Shown here: positions 54,301-62,314 of the stretch, piece by piece
Position numbering within the stretch: the stretch's first letter is position 1
Layout of the letters: the number at the start of each line of letters is the position of its first letter
Source of the DNA: Coccinella septempunctata
Taxonomy: Eukaryota; Arthropoda; Insecta; Coleoptera; Coccinellidae
Length of the DNA: 64,000 nucleotides
Reading direction: 5' to 3'
Assembly: GCF_907165205.1 (NCBI RefSeq)
Contig: NC_058196.1
Location: 17,464,501 to 17,528,500 of the forward strand
Made by a program: the position numbers and the translations under genes
Notes under the pieces: model-generated
Seen by the model: only the letters and a program-made list of their open reading frames with translations
What the model was told of the DNA's origin: nothing
Databases searched by the model: none

Positions 54301-54853
54301 AAAATTCACTCAACATATAAATAGTCTTTTCTAAAAGAGGAGACTTCACTCTGCCACAGATGCTGCCGGAATTAATTTCTTGATCTCTTCTGGTCATTTA
54401 TTTCATAGGTTGTCTCAGGATTAAATTTGGATGTAGGTTTCGAACCTCAAAATATGACGAAAAGGTTCTATGGAGGTATGTCTGGAAACGCTTCGTTGAA
54501 GAGATGCTTAAGGGATGCACTCGAGACTCATTTTCTCCCTCATCCCTCATTATGGGTATTATAGAAAAGTCGTAAAAAGCAGAATCTTATAGTCCGTCAT
54601 GCGGTGATTAGGTACGATTTGCTTCCTCTAATATAAGAGAAAGGAGAAAAGTTATCTTTTTACCTGAGTAGCCATGAGAAATGAAGCCGATGATACCATA
54701 CAAATAAAAACCAAACGTCGCCACAAAAAACAGCGAATGTTTAAGCATGAGAATGTAAGCGTTATATTTTTCTCCTTCCTTCGGGAGGGCGAAAAACATC
54801 TTGTGGATTACATCCATGGCTTGCCAGAGCTCTGGTTCATTCCATCTGAGCAT
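34964..54853 (-). CDS. Odorant receptor OR1 (7tm_6 family), five exons
   Basis: Joined exons on the reverse strand: 54853-54664, 52152-51585, 49920-49821, 35327-35238, 35179-34964. All four junctions have GT/AG and matching phase (1, 2, 0, 0), and the sum is exactly 388 codons, i.e. 387 residues, the usual size for insect odorant receptors. Hydrophobic segments lie in every exon. The C terminus has the family pattern WYN(M)S…QMKKNYRLFL…P and a final FDIFKNFTSFLIF. Such receptors form odour-gated cation channels with Orco in the dendrites of olfactory neurons. The start at 54853 is the first Met in the open frame; the frame extends about 25 codons further up without a Met. A TATATATG lies about 130 bases upstream. 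Ligand unknown. Confidence 0.85.
35238..35327 (-). CDS. OR1 exon 4
   Basis: Thirty codons, phase 0 to 0: DGNLKNIIFLCGCISLQYTW then CSVGQNLEDK, the hydrophobic segment plus GQN(L) motif seen before the last exon of many insect receptors. Only 58 bases separate it from exon 5. Confidence 0.87.
35440..35990. repeat. ~46-bp tandem array in OR1 intron 3
   Basis: About nine imperfect units spaced 45-52 bp, each with ACTGTACAGCAAGCTG followed by CA(C/T)TTTA and a TGCAGTAGTCACTG-like joint. The unit is rich in short palindromes (TGCA, TGTACA, AGCT). The same array occurs at the same place in duplication copy 2 (63600-64000). An open frame through it is a by-product of the repeat, not a gene. Confidence 0.85.
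36118..36460 (-). mobile_element. LINE reverse transcriptase fragment
   Basis: Reads LIRSYLTNRRQIVKW… and VKCGVPQGSILGPIFFGSFL, the palm entry of a Jockey-like reverse transcriptase. A (TA)19 run at 36325-36362 interrupts it; beyond it is a DFSKAFDS-like remnant near 36400-36430. Confidence 0.78.
36325..36362. repeat. (TA)n microsatellite
   Basis: Nineteen TA units within a LINE fragment. Confidence 0.95.
36971..37280. mobile_element. Small fold-back element
   Basis: Arms of about 130 bp: CTGAAACTTTTTAGGGTTTT (36978) through GGAGCAAATCAAC (37092) is mirrored from 37152 to 37275. It would form a near-perfect hairpin with a ~60-base loop. No coding content. Confidence 0.7.
37733..38725 (-). 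pseudogene. LINE 1 reverse transcriptase palm and C terminus, two frames
   Basis: 38291-38725 has MRNRLLAVKLRDCISYYVPV, the GMPQGSHLGP motif and the LLFADDLKFY catalytic box; 37733-38336 continues with FHSHLAYVRDKSLRLSGLVI and LEYGSLVWSPRGV. The frames overlap, so one shift separates them. Confidence 0.82.
38748..39737 (-). pseudogene. LINE 1 endonuclease/reverse transcriptase block with internal deletion
   Basis: One open frame of 329 residues starts in the endonuclease (VLVLTETWLSAD, VRGGGVMIL, VVYIPPGSSESRY) and jumps after SNFIIT, where GDFN is expected, straight to the linker (NLCADYFAKTYENEH) and the reverse transcriptase (YSCGPDGVPAML, RNYRGIALQSVLPKLLDKL, YSDFSKAFDKV). The catalytic GDFN and SDH part of the nuclease is missing, but the frame is kept. 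A frameshift ends it before the palm. Confidence 0.8.
41688..43551 (+). mobile_element. LTR-like element inside LINE 2, third family
   Basis: 1,864 bp, begins TGTGATGGG, ends ATCGTCACA, flanked by CTTG on both sides (41684-41687, 43552-43555). TG…CA with a 4-bp duplication fits a Gypsy-type solo LTR. CTCGGGCGCCAGTGG near 41730 resembles the CTCGAGCGCCAG of the other two families. Contains a (TC)n run at 42293-42319. No coding capacity. Confidence 0.72.
42293..42319. repeat. (TC)n microsatellite
   Basis: Uninterrupted CT/TC run; a looser TC-rich tract extends left to about 42272. Confidence 0.9.
44812..45483 (-). CDS. LINE 2 ORF1 protein
   Basis: 223 residues starting MTSTQKEIQKVMKEAMQSIL. 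Residues ~35-80 are a coiled coil (EKLEHYEKKITFLQQQNELL), then a central RRM-like region (NCIRIFGIEECEG) and a basic C-terminal domain (ILVRFCNYRDKQKIMEKRKL). This matches the general plan of trimeric ORF1 RNA-binding chaperones of LINEs. It lies 147 bases before ORF2. The frame is intact. Confidence 0.8.
   Translation of the reverse strand: MTSTQKEIQKVMKEAMQSILQDQSFMESLVKYVSEHLNERLDEVIAKQQEKLEHYEKKITFLQQQNELLKNRMESLDQNRRKNCIRIFGIEECEGENAEELVQNLFNKTLKVRINLTTNTESCFRVGRQKSGQQTSQDDDIDNKKPPAILVRFCNYRDKQKIMEKRKLLKSSGVVIKEDLTKYNLDIMRKAVKKYSSKNVWSFNGEVFATIKGQKTRIRSDMV
45551..46870 (-). mobile_element. LINE 1, 5' part
   Basis: Resumes LINE 1 after the LINE 2 insertion: start of ORF2 (ATA where ATG may have been, then TRKIS), the ORF1 at 45662-46543, and a 5' untranslated region to about 46870. 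The left limit is fixed by the ATGGTA duplication; the 5' limit is approximate. Confidence 0.7.
45662..46543 (-). CDS. LINE 1 ORF1 protein with PHD-like zinc finger
   Basis: I chose MSSETKC at 46543 as the start because the zinc finger follows at once; the open frame extends to 46648. CVSCKRRVVNPVKCSICSN then FHPSC and CC give a PHD-like C4HC3 pattern in residues 5-45. A coiled coil follows (residues ~90-150, EKLKLEITKVKNENALLMEK), then an RRM-like LFNVSES and a basic C-terminal domain ending KIIRRKN. PHD-type ORF1 proteins are known in CR1-like LINEs. The frame is intact, unlike the ORF2 of the same element. Confidence 0.75.
   Translation of the reverse strand: MSSETKCVSCKRRVVNPVKCSICSNPFHPSCASQAGYAQEGKITCCHQGAAGEEGAMLGMNSQVDAIVNQLTKVFQAQFERFQIEIRNECLAQIGDLASKVGELSSKYQEHLVGTEKLKLEITKVKNENALLMEKIEAAVRVTNSDKIISEINDRALRERNLMLFNVSESTSTLLEERIQFDLNRVREIFSALKMDEKVENISKVVRVGLKKVGNGDRPIKIIMKNNVDVKEVLMKNSERENGQRFRIFNDKTPQQRDHLENLKRKIDERSLKGEKLTIRYIGGEPKIIRRKN
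46877..48530 (+). repeat. 330-bp tandem array, about five units
   Basis: Unit length is exactly 330 bp (starts of MRELS at 46978, 47308, 47638, 47968, 48298). The four units from 46978 to 48297 look identical by eye, a partial unit precedes (46877-46977, with two extra T and some changes), and the fifth is partial with changes. Near-identity means recent amplification or an assembly effect. Confidence 0.93.
46978..48426 (+). CDS. Tandem-repeat protein frame, 110-residue units
   Basis: 482 residues: four 110-residue repeats (each MRELSMFALLYPTILYKINK … GNHKSPQYVN … HQKMGCNMSHLRDLYFFVRY) and part of a fifth, which ends by a one-base deletion (FEKKPGCPL). The motif FLGNHK.P.Y…ML…MGCNMSLK belongs to a widespread uncharacterised insect protein family that I recall as repetitive and probably transposon-derived; I do not know its function. 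The conserved continuation lies at 48727-48974. Whether any of this is expressed cannot be told. Confidence 0.55.
   Translation: MRELSMFALLYPTILYKINKLLKQVQFLAALNDIEKEAWLSFVEVTKNFLGNHKSPQYVNIVKTMLQAHQKMGCNMSHLRDLYFFVRYSSPYYKNNSTYVCLAPVIKIKDMRELSMFALLYPTILYKINKLLKQVQFLAALNDIEKEAWLSFVEVTKNFLGNHKSPQYVNIVKTMLQAHQKMGCNMSHLRDLYFFVRYSSPYYKNNSTYVCLAPVIKIKDMRELSMFALLYPTILYKINKLLKQVQFLAALNDIEKEAWLSFVEVTKNFLGNHKSPQYVNIVKTMLQAHQKMGCNMSHLRDLYFFVRYSSPYYKNNSTYVCLAPVIKIKDMRELSMFALLYPTILYKINKLLKQVQFLAALNDIEKEAWLSFVEVTKNFLGNHKSPQYVNIVKTMLQAHQKMGCNMSHLRDLYFFVRYSSPYYKNNSTYVCLAPVIKIKDMRELSMFALLYPTILYKIHKLLKQIQFLAALNDFEKKPGCPL
48533..48722. mobile_element. MITE with GCCCGTTTGCAA ends
   Basis: 190 bp, inverted ends GCCCGTTTGCAA(C/A)AGCCGAGAAT, flanked by TTAAA on both sides (48528-48532, 48723-48727); the true duplication may be TTA, TTAA or TTAAA. 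It splits the codon run for CNMS|LKIHF of the repeat protein family. The ends resemble those of the Harbinger-like MITE at 9757. Confidence 0.8.
48727..48974 (+). pseudogene. C-terminal part of the MGCNMSLK repeat-family protein
   Basis: Reads IHFLQSHINVFPQNMGAVSD then EHGERFHQDIASFEKRYQGK and MLADYCW to a stop at 48972. This is the conserved C-terminal block of the family. It is cut off from the rest by the MITE insertion and the frameshift in unit five. Confidence 0.65.
48975..49820. other. OR1 intron 3, right end
   Basis: AT-rich. 49500-49640 is full of short inverted repeats of GAGACGAGAC type. ATGTATCTGAATTAATT at 49709-49726 matches the 3' end of the hammerhead elements, so a degraded relative may end here. 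No coding signal. Confidence 0.4.
49821..49920 (-). CDS. OR1 exon 3
   Basis: Acceptor TTTCATTTCAG; A completes an Arg codon, then LIKDANQTFGYCCIVIYVLG and TICMAMGAYICLV, a transmembrane segment; ends phase 0 at GTA|GTAAGT. Confidence 0.87.
49946..51548 (+). mobile_element. Solo LTR-like element, family L, copy 3 (in OR1 intron 2)
   Basis: Begins TGTAACGGG, ends ATCGTTACA, flanked by AGTT (49942-49945, 51549-51552). Two ~160-bp internal units (from about 50563 and 50721). Same orientation as copy 1. It fills nearly the whole intron. Confidence 0.75.
51585..52152 (-). CDS. OR1 exon 2 (main body)
   Basis: Acceptor CATTTTCAG; AT completes an Asp codon, then GLRNDIIESLQIIVTSSMDA…; hydrophobic segments at WITFYASFTLCFSVGLIYLF and around the SAMVWSFYGASMVGFIGIAY block; ends LSELH plus AG (phase 2) at CACAG|GTGAGT. 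Typical 7tm_6 sequence with VWYPF in the loop region. Confidence 0.9.
52441..54235. mobile_element. Large fold-back element in OR1 intron 1
   Basis: Begins CAGGGTGTTTCATGAGTCGT and ends with the complement, flanked by TA (52439-52440, 54236-54237). The arms are about 800 bp each (52441-53230 against 53450-54235), including the mirrored GGAGATACGGGGTGATTCAT and ACTCAGTATGTGCTGAGTGT blocks. No transposase. Same end type as 11493-12184 and 24206-25667. Confidence 0.82.
54664..54853 (-). CDS. OR1 exon 1 (N terminus)
   Basis: MLRWNEPELWQAMDVIHKMF… with hydrophobic segment LKHSLFFVATFGFYLYGIIG; ends phase 1 at TCAG|GTAAAA. The GYS|DG join to exon 2 is in phase. Confidence 0.78.
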
Positions 54854-55229
54854 CTTTGGTCCTTGGAATTTTGTATCTAAATAAACTGACGTTGATAACT
54901 CGTCTACTTGGCTTGATTGAATAATTGAACTTCATATGTCTCTCTAACATTCAAAATTTCGATCACGTGATCAGTAAAGGTGCATATATATGGTAGTCAA
55001 TTGAAACCATCAACCCTCATATGTTCAATTCTCACGTTATGGGCGTTACAATTATTTATAGACTTGGTATTAATCTGAAGATGATTTTAAATGGAAAAAG
55101 TCATTAGGTGAAATCAACTTATTCTACGGACCATTAGTTTTACGAGGCTCCTATCTATCACCATATCTGTACAATTTTTATGGCTCGGACATCTTACCAC
55201 TTACCACAAGATCTTATAAACAAAATGAG

Positions 55230-55850
55230 TTTTTTTTACACTTTGCAGGGGACACCACACTGATCGCTCATGGTAAAAGTATATATCAATAATATTGGAA
55301 AAATTGAAGAACAGGTTAGTTGTATGGTTGAGAAAGTGGAGAATAAAACTCAACCCAAAAAAAATCGAAATTTATACTTTTTCAATATAAAAGCAACCAG
55401 AACTGCCCAACTATATCCTTGGGCAACACCTCCTTAAAACCAAGCACAAACTGCAGATATCTTGGAATGGCAATTGACCACAAACTGAATTTTAAAATGC
55501 ATATATTAAATCCACTAAAGAAGCAACAATCAATAGAGCTAGCCTTTTCAGAAAACTAACATACAGTAATGAAGATATTGGGATAGAAACAGCCAGCAAA
55601 TATATAAGACGATCCGCAGACCTCTCATAGAATATGGACACCAAATCCTGGGACAATGCAATGAAGGTGCCATCAAAATGTAAAATAGCGGAACGCACTA
55701 GTCCGGAAGATTACTAAAATAAGACATCCGAATAATCCACTACATTACTCAGCCAACGAATATCTTCACGGGAAGACAAAAATAGAAAGTAGCAGAATAC
55801 AGAGCCTAACAAAAAATTTGTCAATCAACAACACAACATTAACACAAAAG
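55230..55850 (+). mobile_element. Decayed Jockey-like LINE fragment
   Basis: FAGDTTLIAHGKS near 55240-55280 is a changed F/YADD palm box; CRYLGMAIDHKLNFKMHI near 55450-55500 is the block after it. Stops and shifts throughout. Confidence 0.7.
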
Positions 55851-56924
55851 CACCACTAATACATAGCATATCTCACCTTGAAAGACTTACTTAGCCTACT
55901 CATTCTATATTTCACAGGCTCGCATACCATCATATTGTTAAACATAAATTGTACAGAGGCAGGAAGACCTCGGTCGATAGCCCTTTGAAAAGTTTTCAAT
56001 AAAGTTATTATCTCTCTCGTAGATTTACGATTAATACAAATTCAGGGCAAAAATTCTGCTCTTCCGCAGAAATATCACCTGATGAATAAAAATTTCTTGT
56101 TCGAGTAGAGGTCCACTTTCTTTCAAAACTTACGGGTAAAGAATTTTGAAAGAAAAAGTATAAAAGAGAATAGTGTGTTTAAGTATGAATTCCTGAAAAT
56201 CATTTGAAATTTCCATTTCTGAATAGAAAAAGTAGAATCGCAAAGAATATAGGCTCTCAACATGAGTGATAATGCCAGAGAAAATGAGGAGGCATTGTGG
56301 TTTCGCCGAAGGGTCTTGAGCAAATTGGTAGATCAAAAAGAAATGAAATATTGAATTGATGCAGCCGATACATGATGAAAATCCATAATTGAACTGAAAA
56401 AAGATTATATTATTTTCACAAAAATGAGTTTTTAAACCACGACGTGTTTCGCTATCACAATAGCATCTTCAGGTGGGTGAAGGTACTTTACCTTCATCCA
56501 CCTGTAGAATTTCATTCATTTCCGTATTAATTTACGATTCATTCCATTTTAATATCTTCTGTAAGTTCTGAATTATGAATTCTGCTATTTTGCTGTTACA
56601 AATAGTTGCGAACGAGTTACTAATGAATAAAAAAAACTCATTTTCGAAAAAGTTGTCCTACGAGTGGATGAGAAACTTTTTCACCAACAGGAGTGCTCCA
56701 AAGCTCAGTTTTCTCACCCAACCTCTTCCTGATCCATATGAACTATCTTCTCAGTAAAACCGGAAACCGCGTACCTACTCAGTTTCGCAGTTGATATCAT
56801 CATTATCCAGTGACTAATTTTTGAGCTACGTTGAATCTGATATCCACAGATACCAACAATCTATCCAACATTGCAAACTCTTCTGCAAATAAGCTGTAAT
56901 ATTTGTCGCTAGACTAAATTTTTT
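55851..56924. other. Intergenic, repeat-rich, little recognised
   Basis: The reverse strand at 56430-56480 reads CCTGAAGATGCTATTGTGAT then AGCGAAACACGTCGTGG, a motif I know from the 3' parts of insect retroelements. Nothing else could be supported. Confidence 0.35.
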
Positions 56925-57160
56925 CTATGTATGCTCAGATCAGATCAAAATTTGAATACTGCTCTTATAGTTGGCGCTCAGCGCCCAAACATTCAGTGCA
57001 ACTCTTGGATTATATTCTGAGGAGAGAGATATGAAGGACTGATTGTCCAATTCTAACAACCATTCTATAGCTTCAGATAGTTTCACACTATCAACGTTTG
57101 TGTCTACTTCAGCAAATGATGCCAGATTTGCACGCCGAAATTCATTAGAGAATAATCTCT
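56925..57160 (+). mobile_element. LINE thumb-region remnant
   Basis: A frame with RSKFEYCSY-like and SAPKHSVQLLDYI-like sequence, parallel to the LINE remnants at 33000 and 57690. Decayed. Confidence 0.55.
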
Positions 57161-57474
57161 AATGTATAAGTATGTATAAGTAAAGTATAAGACTTCCCCA
57201 GCTGCCAATTTTTAATCGGGGTAACAACTAGGAGAATTTTTTTGTTCAATATTGTTTACTTAGAAATTAAACAAATTGAAGGGTTAGTCAGAATAAAATA
57301 GAACAATGAGAGAAGGAAAAAAAATGCCCATGGATCATCTGAATCTTCAATCTATTGAACGTATTAAGTGAAATAATAACTATATTCCAGTCGAAACAGG
57401 TTTTAGGTTTAGGTTTTTTTCAATTCCAAATGTCCATTCAATTCTGTAACATTCTTTTCATCTTCTGCTCGATG

Positions 57475-57868
57475 ATACTTGTTTTTTCGGAATTAATTTT
57501 TTAATTTAAAATGAGATGAGATCTATACCCGCCCATTGTCCTTTTATGTTGGTGTATGTTGACCTGAGAAGGCCTCTGATCGAAACTAGTCGTCAAAGTA
57601 TTTGATTAAAACAAGTGTTTTTTTTTTGTTATCCACTACTTGACTGATACTTTAGACGCAATTATGGAGGAGTTAATCCACAGAATCCTTTAGTGTAGTA
57701 TGCTCAGATCAGACCAAGTATTGAATAGTGCTCTCTTGGTTTGAGCTCGGCGCCCAAAATTCATTGCAACTCTTGGATTACATCCAGAAGAAAGCAGTAA
57801 AATTGCTTTATTACCTGAAGCCAGTCTACAGCCGTTAGAACATCAGAGGATATACTACACGTGCCTGT
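57475..57868. repeat. Segmental duplication, copy 2, left part
   Basis: Matches 32788-33183 up to ACGTGCCTG, where copy 2 is interrupted; the match resumes near 61795. Confidence 0.82.
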
Positions 57869-58169
57869 TTCAAAAGCCAGTCAACCAGTTTCAGTCACAG
57901 GGAAGTTGATGGGAATTACCACTGTGGAAATGCGACTTCACAATGTTGATTTAAAAAAAGGCCACCAGTACTTACTGGAGAGTGCTTAATGTCCGCAACA
58001 TTGCATATCGCGGGTAATTACCCAGTACATCACATAGTAGGTGTAAAAAAAGCACCATAGACAGCAACATTGCGACTTCTCATTTTTAAGGTTTTTGGAA
58101 CGATTATTTTGACAGGATAAACTACCAAAGTGTATCCTCTATTGAAGTTATATTCATGTTCAATTTGAT

Positions 58170-58170
<1 letters not shown>
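57869..58170. other. Inserted sequence of unknown type
   Basis: Part of the ~3.9 kb absent from duplication copy 1. No motif recognised before the LINE target duplication CAATTTGATA (58161-58170). Confidence 0.4.
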
Positions 58171-58201
<31 letters not shown>

Positions 58202-60322
58202 TGCTGTATCCCGTTGCCGGGAATGAATCTACAAAAAGACGAAAGCGGGAGAAAACAAAAAGAAAAGAAAAAGAAAGGAAAAAGAAAAAAAAAGGAAAAA
58301 AGAAAAAAAAAAAAAAAGGAAAAAAAAAAAAAAAGGGGGCGAACAGACTTATAATTTTTCAGGGCTTATTGCGAATGTGTGCTTTCCTGTGACTGTAGAG
58401 TCCCAACCGTGACCTACATATCCTACCACACTCCGGGCATGGATAGTCACCAACCAGATCTGGCCGCCGCTGTATCCTTCTCGAGTCTCCATTATAACTG
58501 TGTACCAAAGACCTCCACTGTGACCTGTCTAATGCTAGTTGTTCCCAGTTATGATTGGCATTAACTGATTTTAGGGATTGATGTAGTGTATCCTTGAACC
58601 GCTTGTACTGGCATCCTGGTTTCCGGGCTCCCTCAGTGAATTCGCCATATAGAGCTATTTTGGGGAGTCTTGTGTCTTGCATCCTCAGAATGTGGCCGCT
58701 CCATCTCAGTCGGGCCCTCGTTACTTGAGTCTCAATTGTTGTACAACTCGGGCGCTGCAAGACTTCTGCATTTGAAACTTTGTGGAACCATCTTATGTGC
58801 ATTATCTGTCTTAGATGACGTTGTTGCGTTTGTTCAAGCTGTTTAATATGTCGCCTGTAGGGCGTCCAGCTTTCGCTTCCGTAAAGAAGCGTTGGGAGGA
58901 CCACTGCCTTGTAAACAGCTGTCTTGGTCTTCAGATTGAGGTCGTGATTTTGAAACACTCTATCCTTTAGCTTCCAGAATGCCCGTGATGCCGAATTGAT
59001 ACGGTTGTGTATTTCCGTGTCAAGGTTAGCCCTAGTATTTATGAAGCTTCCCAAGTATTTGAACTGCTCGACCTGTTCTAGAGTTTCATTCTCCAGGCTG
59101 ATATCTGTTGGAAGGCTTTCTGGCGGACTAACCAGGATTTTGGTTTTGTCGATATTGAGTCTAAGGCCTAAAGCCTCGTATATATGTTTATAGGTGTCCA
59201 ACATTATCTGTAGATCCTCCGAGCTGCTAGCGATAAGTGAACAGTCGTCTGCATATTGAAGTTCAGTGATAAACTTGGTACTGGTTTTTGCTCTGAGGCG
59301 CTTCAGGTTAAACAGGCCACCATCAAATCTGAATCTTATCCCAACACCTCTTACAGGCATACTCATGTCAGCAATCATCGATACAGCTATGGCGAAAATA
59401 TTGAACAGTAAAGGCGCTAATACGCAGCCTTGTTTTATTCCAGAGTTGGTTGAGAAATGGTCGGTTGTGGAGCCATTATGCTGTATTCTAGCGGTGTTGT
59501 TGGTATGAAGGCTTTTACACACTGCTAAGAATTTTTCGGGTACTCCAAGACGTGCCATGATTTTCCATAGCGCTCTCCGATTCACCGAATCGAACGCCTT
59601 ACTTAGATCGATGTAGGCTGTATAGACCCTTGATTGTTGTTCACGGGCCTTCTCTTGCAGCTGTCGCAGTGTGAATATTAGGTCCACCGTACCTCGATTT
59701 GGTCTGAAACCGCACTGGGATTCAGGCAATAGCTTCTCCAAGAGTGGAACTAGACGATTAGCCATAATCTTCGAGAGAATTTTACCGGCCACACTAAGCA
59801 ACGATATGCCCCTGTAGTTGTTGCAATTCGACGTATCGCCTTTGTTCTTATAGAGGTTGATAACTAAAGCGTCTCTGAAGTCTTGTGGCACATCTCCCTG
59901 TTCCCAGATCTTGCGGAATAGTGTTAGGAGACTATTGACAATGTCTTCATCCAAGGCCTTGAATATCTCCGCTGGAATGCCGTCTAGACCAGGTGACTTA
60001 TCATTTTTCATATTTTTAATCGCACTTATGATTTCCGACATTGAGATTTCGTCATCAAGCGATGTCATCGGACTATACGAGGGGAGCAGGTCTAAAATGG
60101 ACAAATCCGAGTCGTTATTTTGATTCAAGACCTGTGAGTAATGCTCCTTCCATCTTTCGAGAATTTTTCTGTCTTCAGTTAGAATAGCTCCATTAGTATC
60201 TCTTATAGGAAAGTTAGCTTTTCTGCTTGGACCATAAACAGTTTTAATAGCTTCGAAAAAACGCCTGTAATCATGGTTATCGGCGTAAGCTTGTATTTCC
60301 CTAGCTTTTTCTTTCCACTTTC
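58171..60322 (-). mobile_element. LINE family A, copy A3, 5'-truncated, young
   Basis: Tail (ATG)n at 58171-58200, an A-rich block at 58230-58335, then a single open frame to the truncated 5' end. Flanked by CAATTTGATA (58161-58170, 60323-60332), a perfect 10-bp duplication. The best preserved member of family A here. Confidence 0.9.
58229..58335 (+). repeat. A/G-rich expansion in LINE A3 3' region
   Basis: A purine-only tract of A runs and AAG-type units, replacing a short AAAAAGACAAAAAAAAAGG in copy A2. Either a slippage expansion or an assembly-sensitive tract. Confidence 0.8.
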
Positions 60323-60395
60323 CAATTTGATAATTACCATCGTGGCAATCAATTTGCACTCTATATTCGAGGCGTTCCGAGCAAAAGTGACCCAA
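58359..60395 (-). CDS. LINE A3 reverse transcriptase, truncated at its N terminus
   Basis: Open for 678 codons; about the first 24 residues come from flanking DNA, and the element starts near KEKAREIQAYADNHDYRRFF. Domains in order: linker; reverse transcriptase with KSPGLDGIPAEIF, CNNYRGISLLSVAGKILSKI, AYIDLSKAFDSV, GIKQGCVLAPLLFNIFAIAV and catalytic QYADDCSLIA; thumb with QFKYLGSFINTRA; HIRWFHKVSNAEVLQR; and a C-terminal zinc finger CPECGRICRSRLGLYSHRKA then H. The endonuclease is missing through 5' truncation during insertion, so the copy cannot move by itself. No internal stops. Confidence 0.9.
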   Translation of the reverse strand: MGHFCSERLEYRVQIDCHDGNYQIGKWKEKAREIQAYADNHDYRRFFEAIKTVYGPSRKANFPIRDTNGAILTEDRKILERWKEHYSQVLNQNNDSDLSILDLLPSYSPMTSLDDEISMSEIISAIKNMKNDKSPGLDGIPAEIFKALDEDIVNSLLTLFRKIWEQGDVPQDFRDALVINLYKNKGDTSNCNNYRGISLLSVAGKILSKIMANRLVPLLEKLLPESQCGFRPNRGTVDLIFTLRQLQEKAREQQSRVYTAYIDLSKAFDSVNRRALWKIMARLGVPEKFLAVCKSLHTNNTARIQHNGSTTDHFSTNSGIKQGCVLAPLLFNIFAIAVSMIADMSMPVRGVGIRFRFDGGLFNLKRLRAKTSTKFITELQYADDCSLIASSSEDLQIMLDTYKHIYEALGLRLNIDKTKILVSPPESLPTDISLENETLEQVEQFKYLGSFINTRANLDTEIHNRINSASRAFWKLKDRVFQNHDLNLKTKTAVYKAVVLPTLLYGSESWTPYRRHIKQLEQTQQRHLRQIMHIRWFHKVSNAEVLQRPSCTTIETQVTRARLRWSGHILRMQDTRLPKIALYGEFTEGARKPGCQYKRFKDTLHQSLKSVNANHNWEQLALDRSQWRSLVHSYNGDSRRIQRRPDLVGDYPCPECGRICRSRLGLYSHRKAHIRNKP

Positions 60396-60519
60396 GCTAT
60401 AATTTTTCTGAAATTGAATTAACAGTAAGAACTGCCTAAAAATGAATCAAAATTTTATATACTCGTAAACTCAATTTCAGAAAAATTGTAGCTTGGGCCT
60501 CTTTAGCTCTGAACGCCTC
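60369..60519. mobile_element. 151-bp hairpin MITE
   Basis: GAGGCGTTCCGAGCAAAAG… (60369) is mirrored by …CTCTGAACGCCTC (ending 60519), and the arms continue through CCCAAGCT and TTTTTCTGAAATTGA. It would fold into one hairpin. Confidence 0.72.
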
Positions 60520-61794
60520 ATTTTTACCCTGTGTTTACTCTTACCTACATATATTTCGCATTCTGCTCTCATCCTCAAAAGCGAAATTGAACAACTATAT
60601 GAATTACTGATATATTTTCATTCAAGATTATAATATGTTTCATACAAATACAAATATATAAAATAAAGAACGTATATCTTGTTATAAATCTTCATTCCAC
60701 TTCAGGAACGGCATGGTCCAGCTGAAGAAGAAAAAATCAGAGCTGTATTGTTAGTAATAAATTGTGTGTCATGAAAAATCTAACAACAGTAAAAGGTGAT
60801 TTTTTTTAGCACAGTATCTAAAATAATAATTCGAAGTTCTATCGATAATTTAAATCAATTACAAGTTTGATTTTGAAGGTTGTGAATGTTACTTATGACT
60901 TAATAATCACCTAAATTCATATGAGGTATGTTGAAAGTTGAACGTTACAAAGGTGCAAAAATGGGGAGGATAAGAGGGATATAGTCATTATTTCACCTAC
61001 TTCTACTACTACTACTCACCTTTTACTGCACATTAATTAATCAATCAACGTCAAGTTACACTTAACTAAAACGAAATTTAATAATAGATGAACAGCTCGG
61101 TTGAAAAAATTATTCTCAAAATTCATTCATAAAGATTTTGTTTGTTCATTCTCTCAAAACAACGCAGTCACAGCACGAAACACGAATAGTCACACCACGG
61201 TTTGCATAGCGGGATTTAGGTTATGAGTTAACCTCGAGACGATAAATAGAACATTTTTTTACAGGCTAGAAAAAGGGCACTGCCCGAAACGTCGCCAATC
61301 ACTATTATATTTTAATATTAAACCCTGAATATCAAATACGGTTATTCTTTCATAAATCACACAGGGTAAATACTTATCATTCGATAGAACATTTCAGACA
61401 GTTACTGAAAGTTTTTCTTAGAGAAGTCGCTGGGTATAGAGTTCATCGAAATCTATTCACAACACATCATTTCATGTTCTAAAAATATCACAGATTCAAT
61501 ATTTCAAAAATATCAACAGAGAGAAGTTGCATAGTAGTAGCTATGTTCACTTTATCGGAACATCTCGATATGATGTTATAATACATGCAACCACTAGGGA
61601 TCTAAAGTTGAGGAATTCGCAAACTTAACAATATGCGGACGTTAATGTCCACAATGTGAAATCTTAAGTACATCCATGAAAATTTTCAAAGAAGCTCTTC
61701 AATGCGATATTTTTGGGTACTCCCTGCGACTTACTGTTACATTTCTGGTTGACTGGGAAAGGATACCAGATTCTCACGCAGAACAAAGCTTGCA
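60520..61794. other. Intergenic, nothing firmly recognised
   Basis: AT-rich. Near 61272-61298 GGGCACTGCCCGAAACGTCG resembles motifs in insect retroelement 3' regions. A short (CTA)n run lies near 61000. Confidence 0.35.
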
Positions 61795-62282
61795 CATCCC
61801 TCTGCTATTCCATCAACTACGAGAACTACTGTTTGTCAAAATTCTGAAAAATTATGGAACAGGCTTCCAGCTGATGTTCTTCCATCGGAGCATAATCTCG
61901 AGCAGTTCAAAATGAGAATTACCTGGCTGAATGCCACTTACTGTTCAGCATAATAACGTGGTAGTTAGATTTTTATTCAATATTGTTCACATAGATGATG
62001 AAAAGTTAAAAAATTGAAGGGTTTTTAGTTTTTTTCATTTATTCATTCACAGGAGACAAAATATACAAGAAATACAAAAATGGGAATACATTTTAAACCA
62101 TCAATTTTTTACATGGGGAGTCAACATGTCAAAATACCGATTGAGTATATATCGTTTATTACAACATATACAGACAAATCATACAAAGACGAATCAAAAC
62201 GGTCACTCCAAAATTTTTCCTTTGTGTTAGTGATCATTTTGGCATATTTCCATTATTTTTTGTTTCATCATCTTTCATTATT

Positions 62283-62283
62283 A

Positions 62284-62312
<29 letters not shown>
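62283..62312. repeat. (TTA)n microsatellite
   Basis: About nine TTA/ATT units, absent or much shorter at the matching place in copy 1 (near 33680). Confidence 0.85.

Positions 62313-62314
<2 letters not shown>

Noticed and set aside
56430..56480. Reverse-strand CTGAAGA … GAAAC stretch as a fourth hammerhead
   Set aside because: The first pair of stem II fails and stem III with the required U-H at the cleavage site cannot be drawn; the motif is known from retroelement 3' regions.
58156..58392. Lys-rich open frame (KKKKGKKKK)
   Set aside because: It is the purine-rich expansion of the LINE A3 3' region read on the wrong strand.
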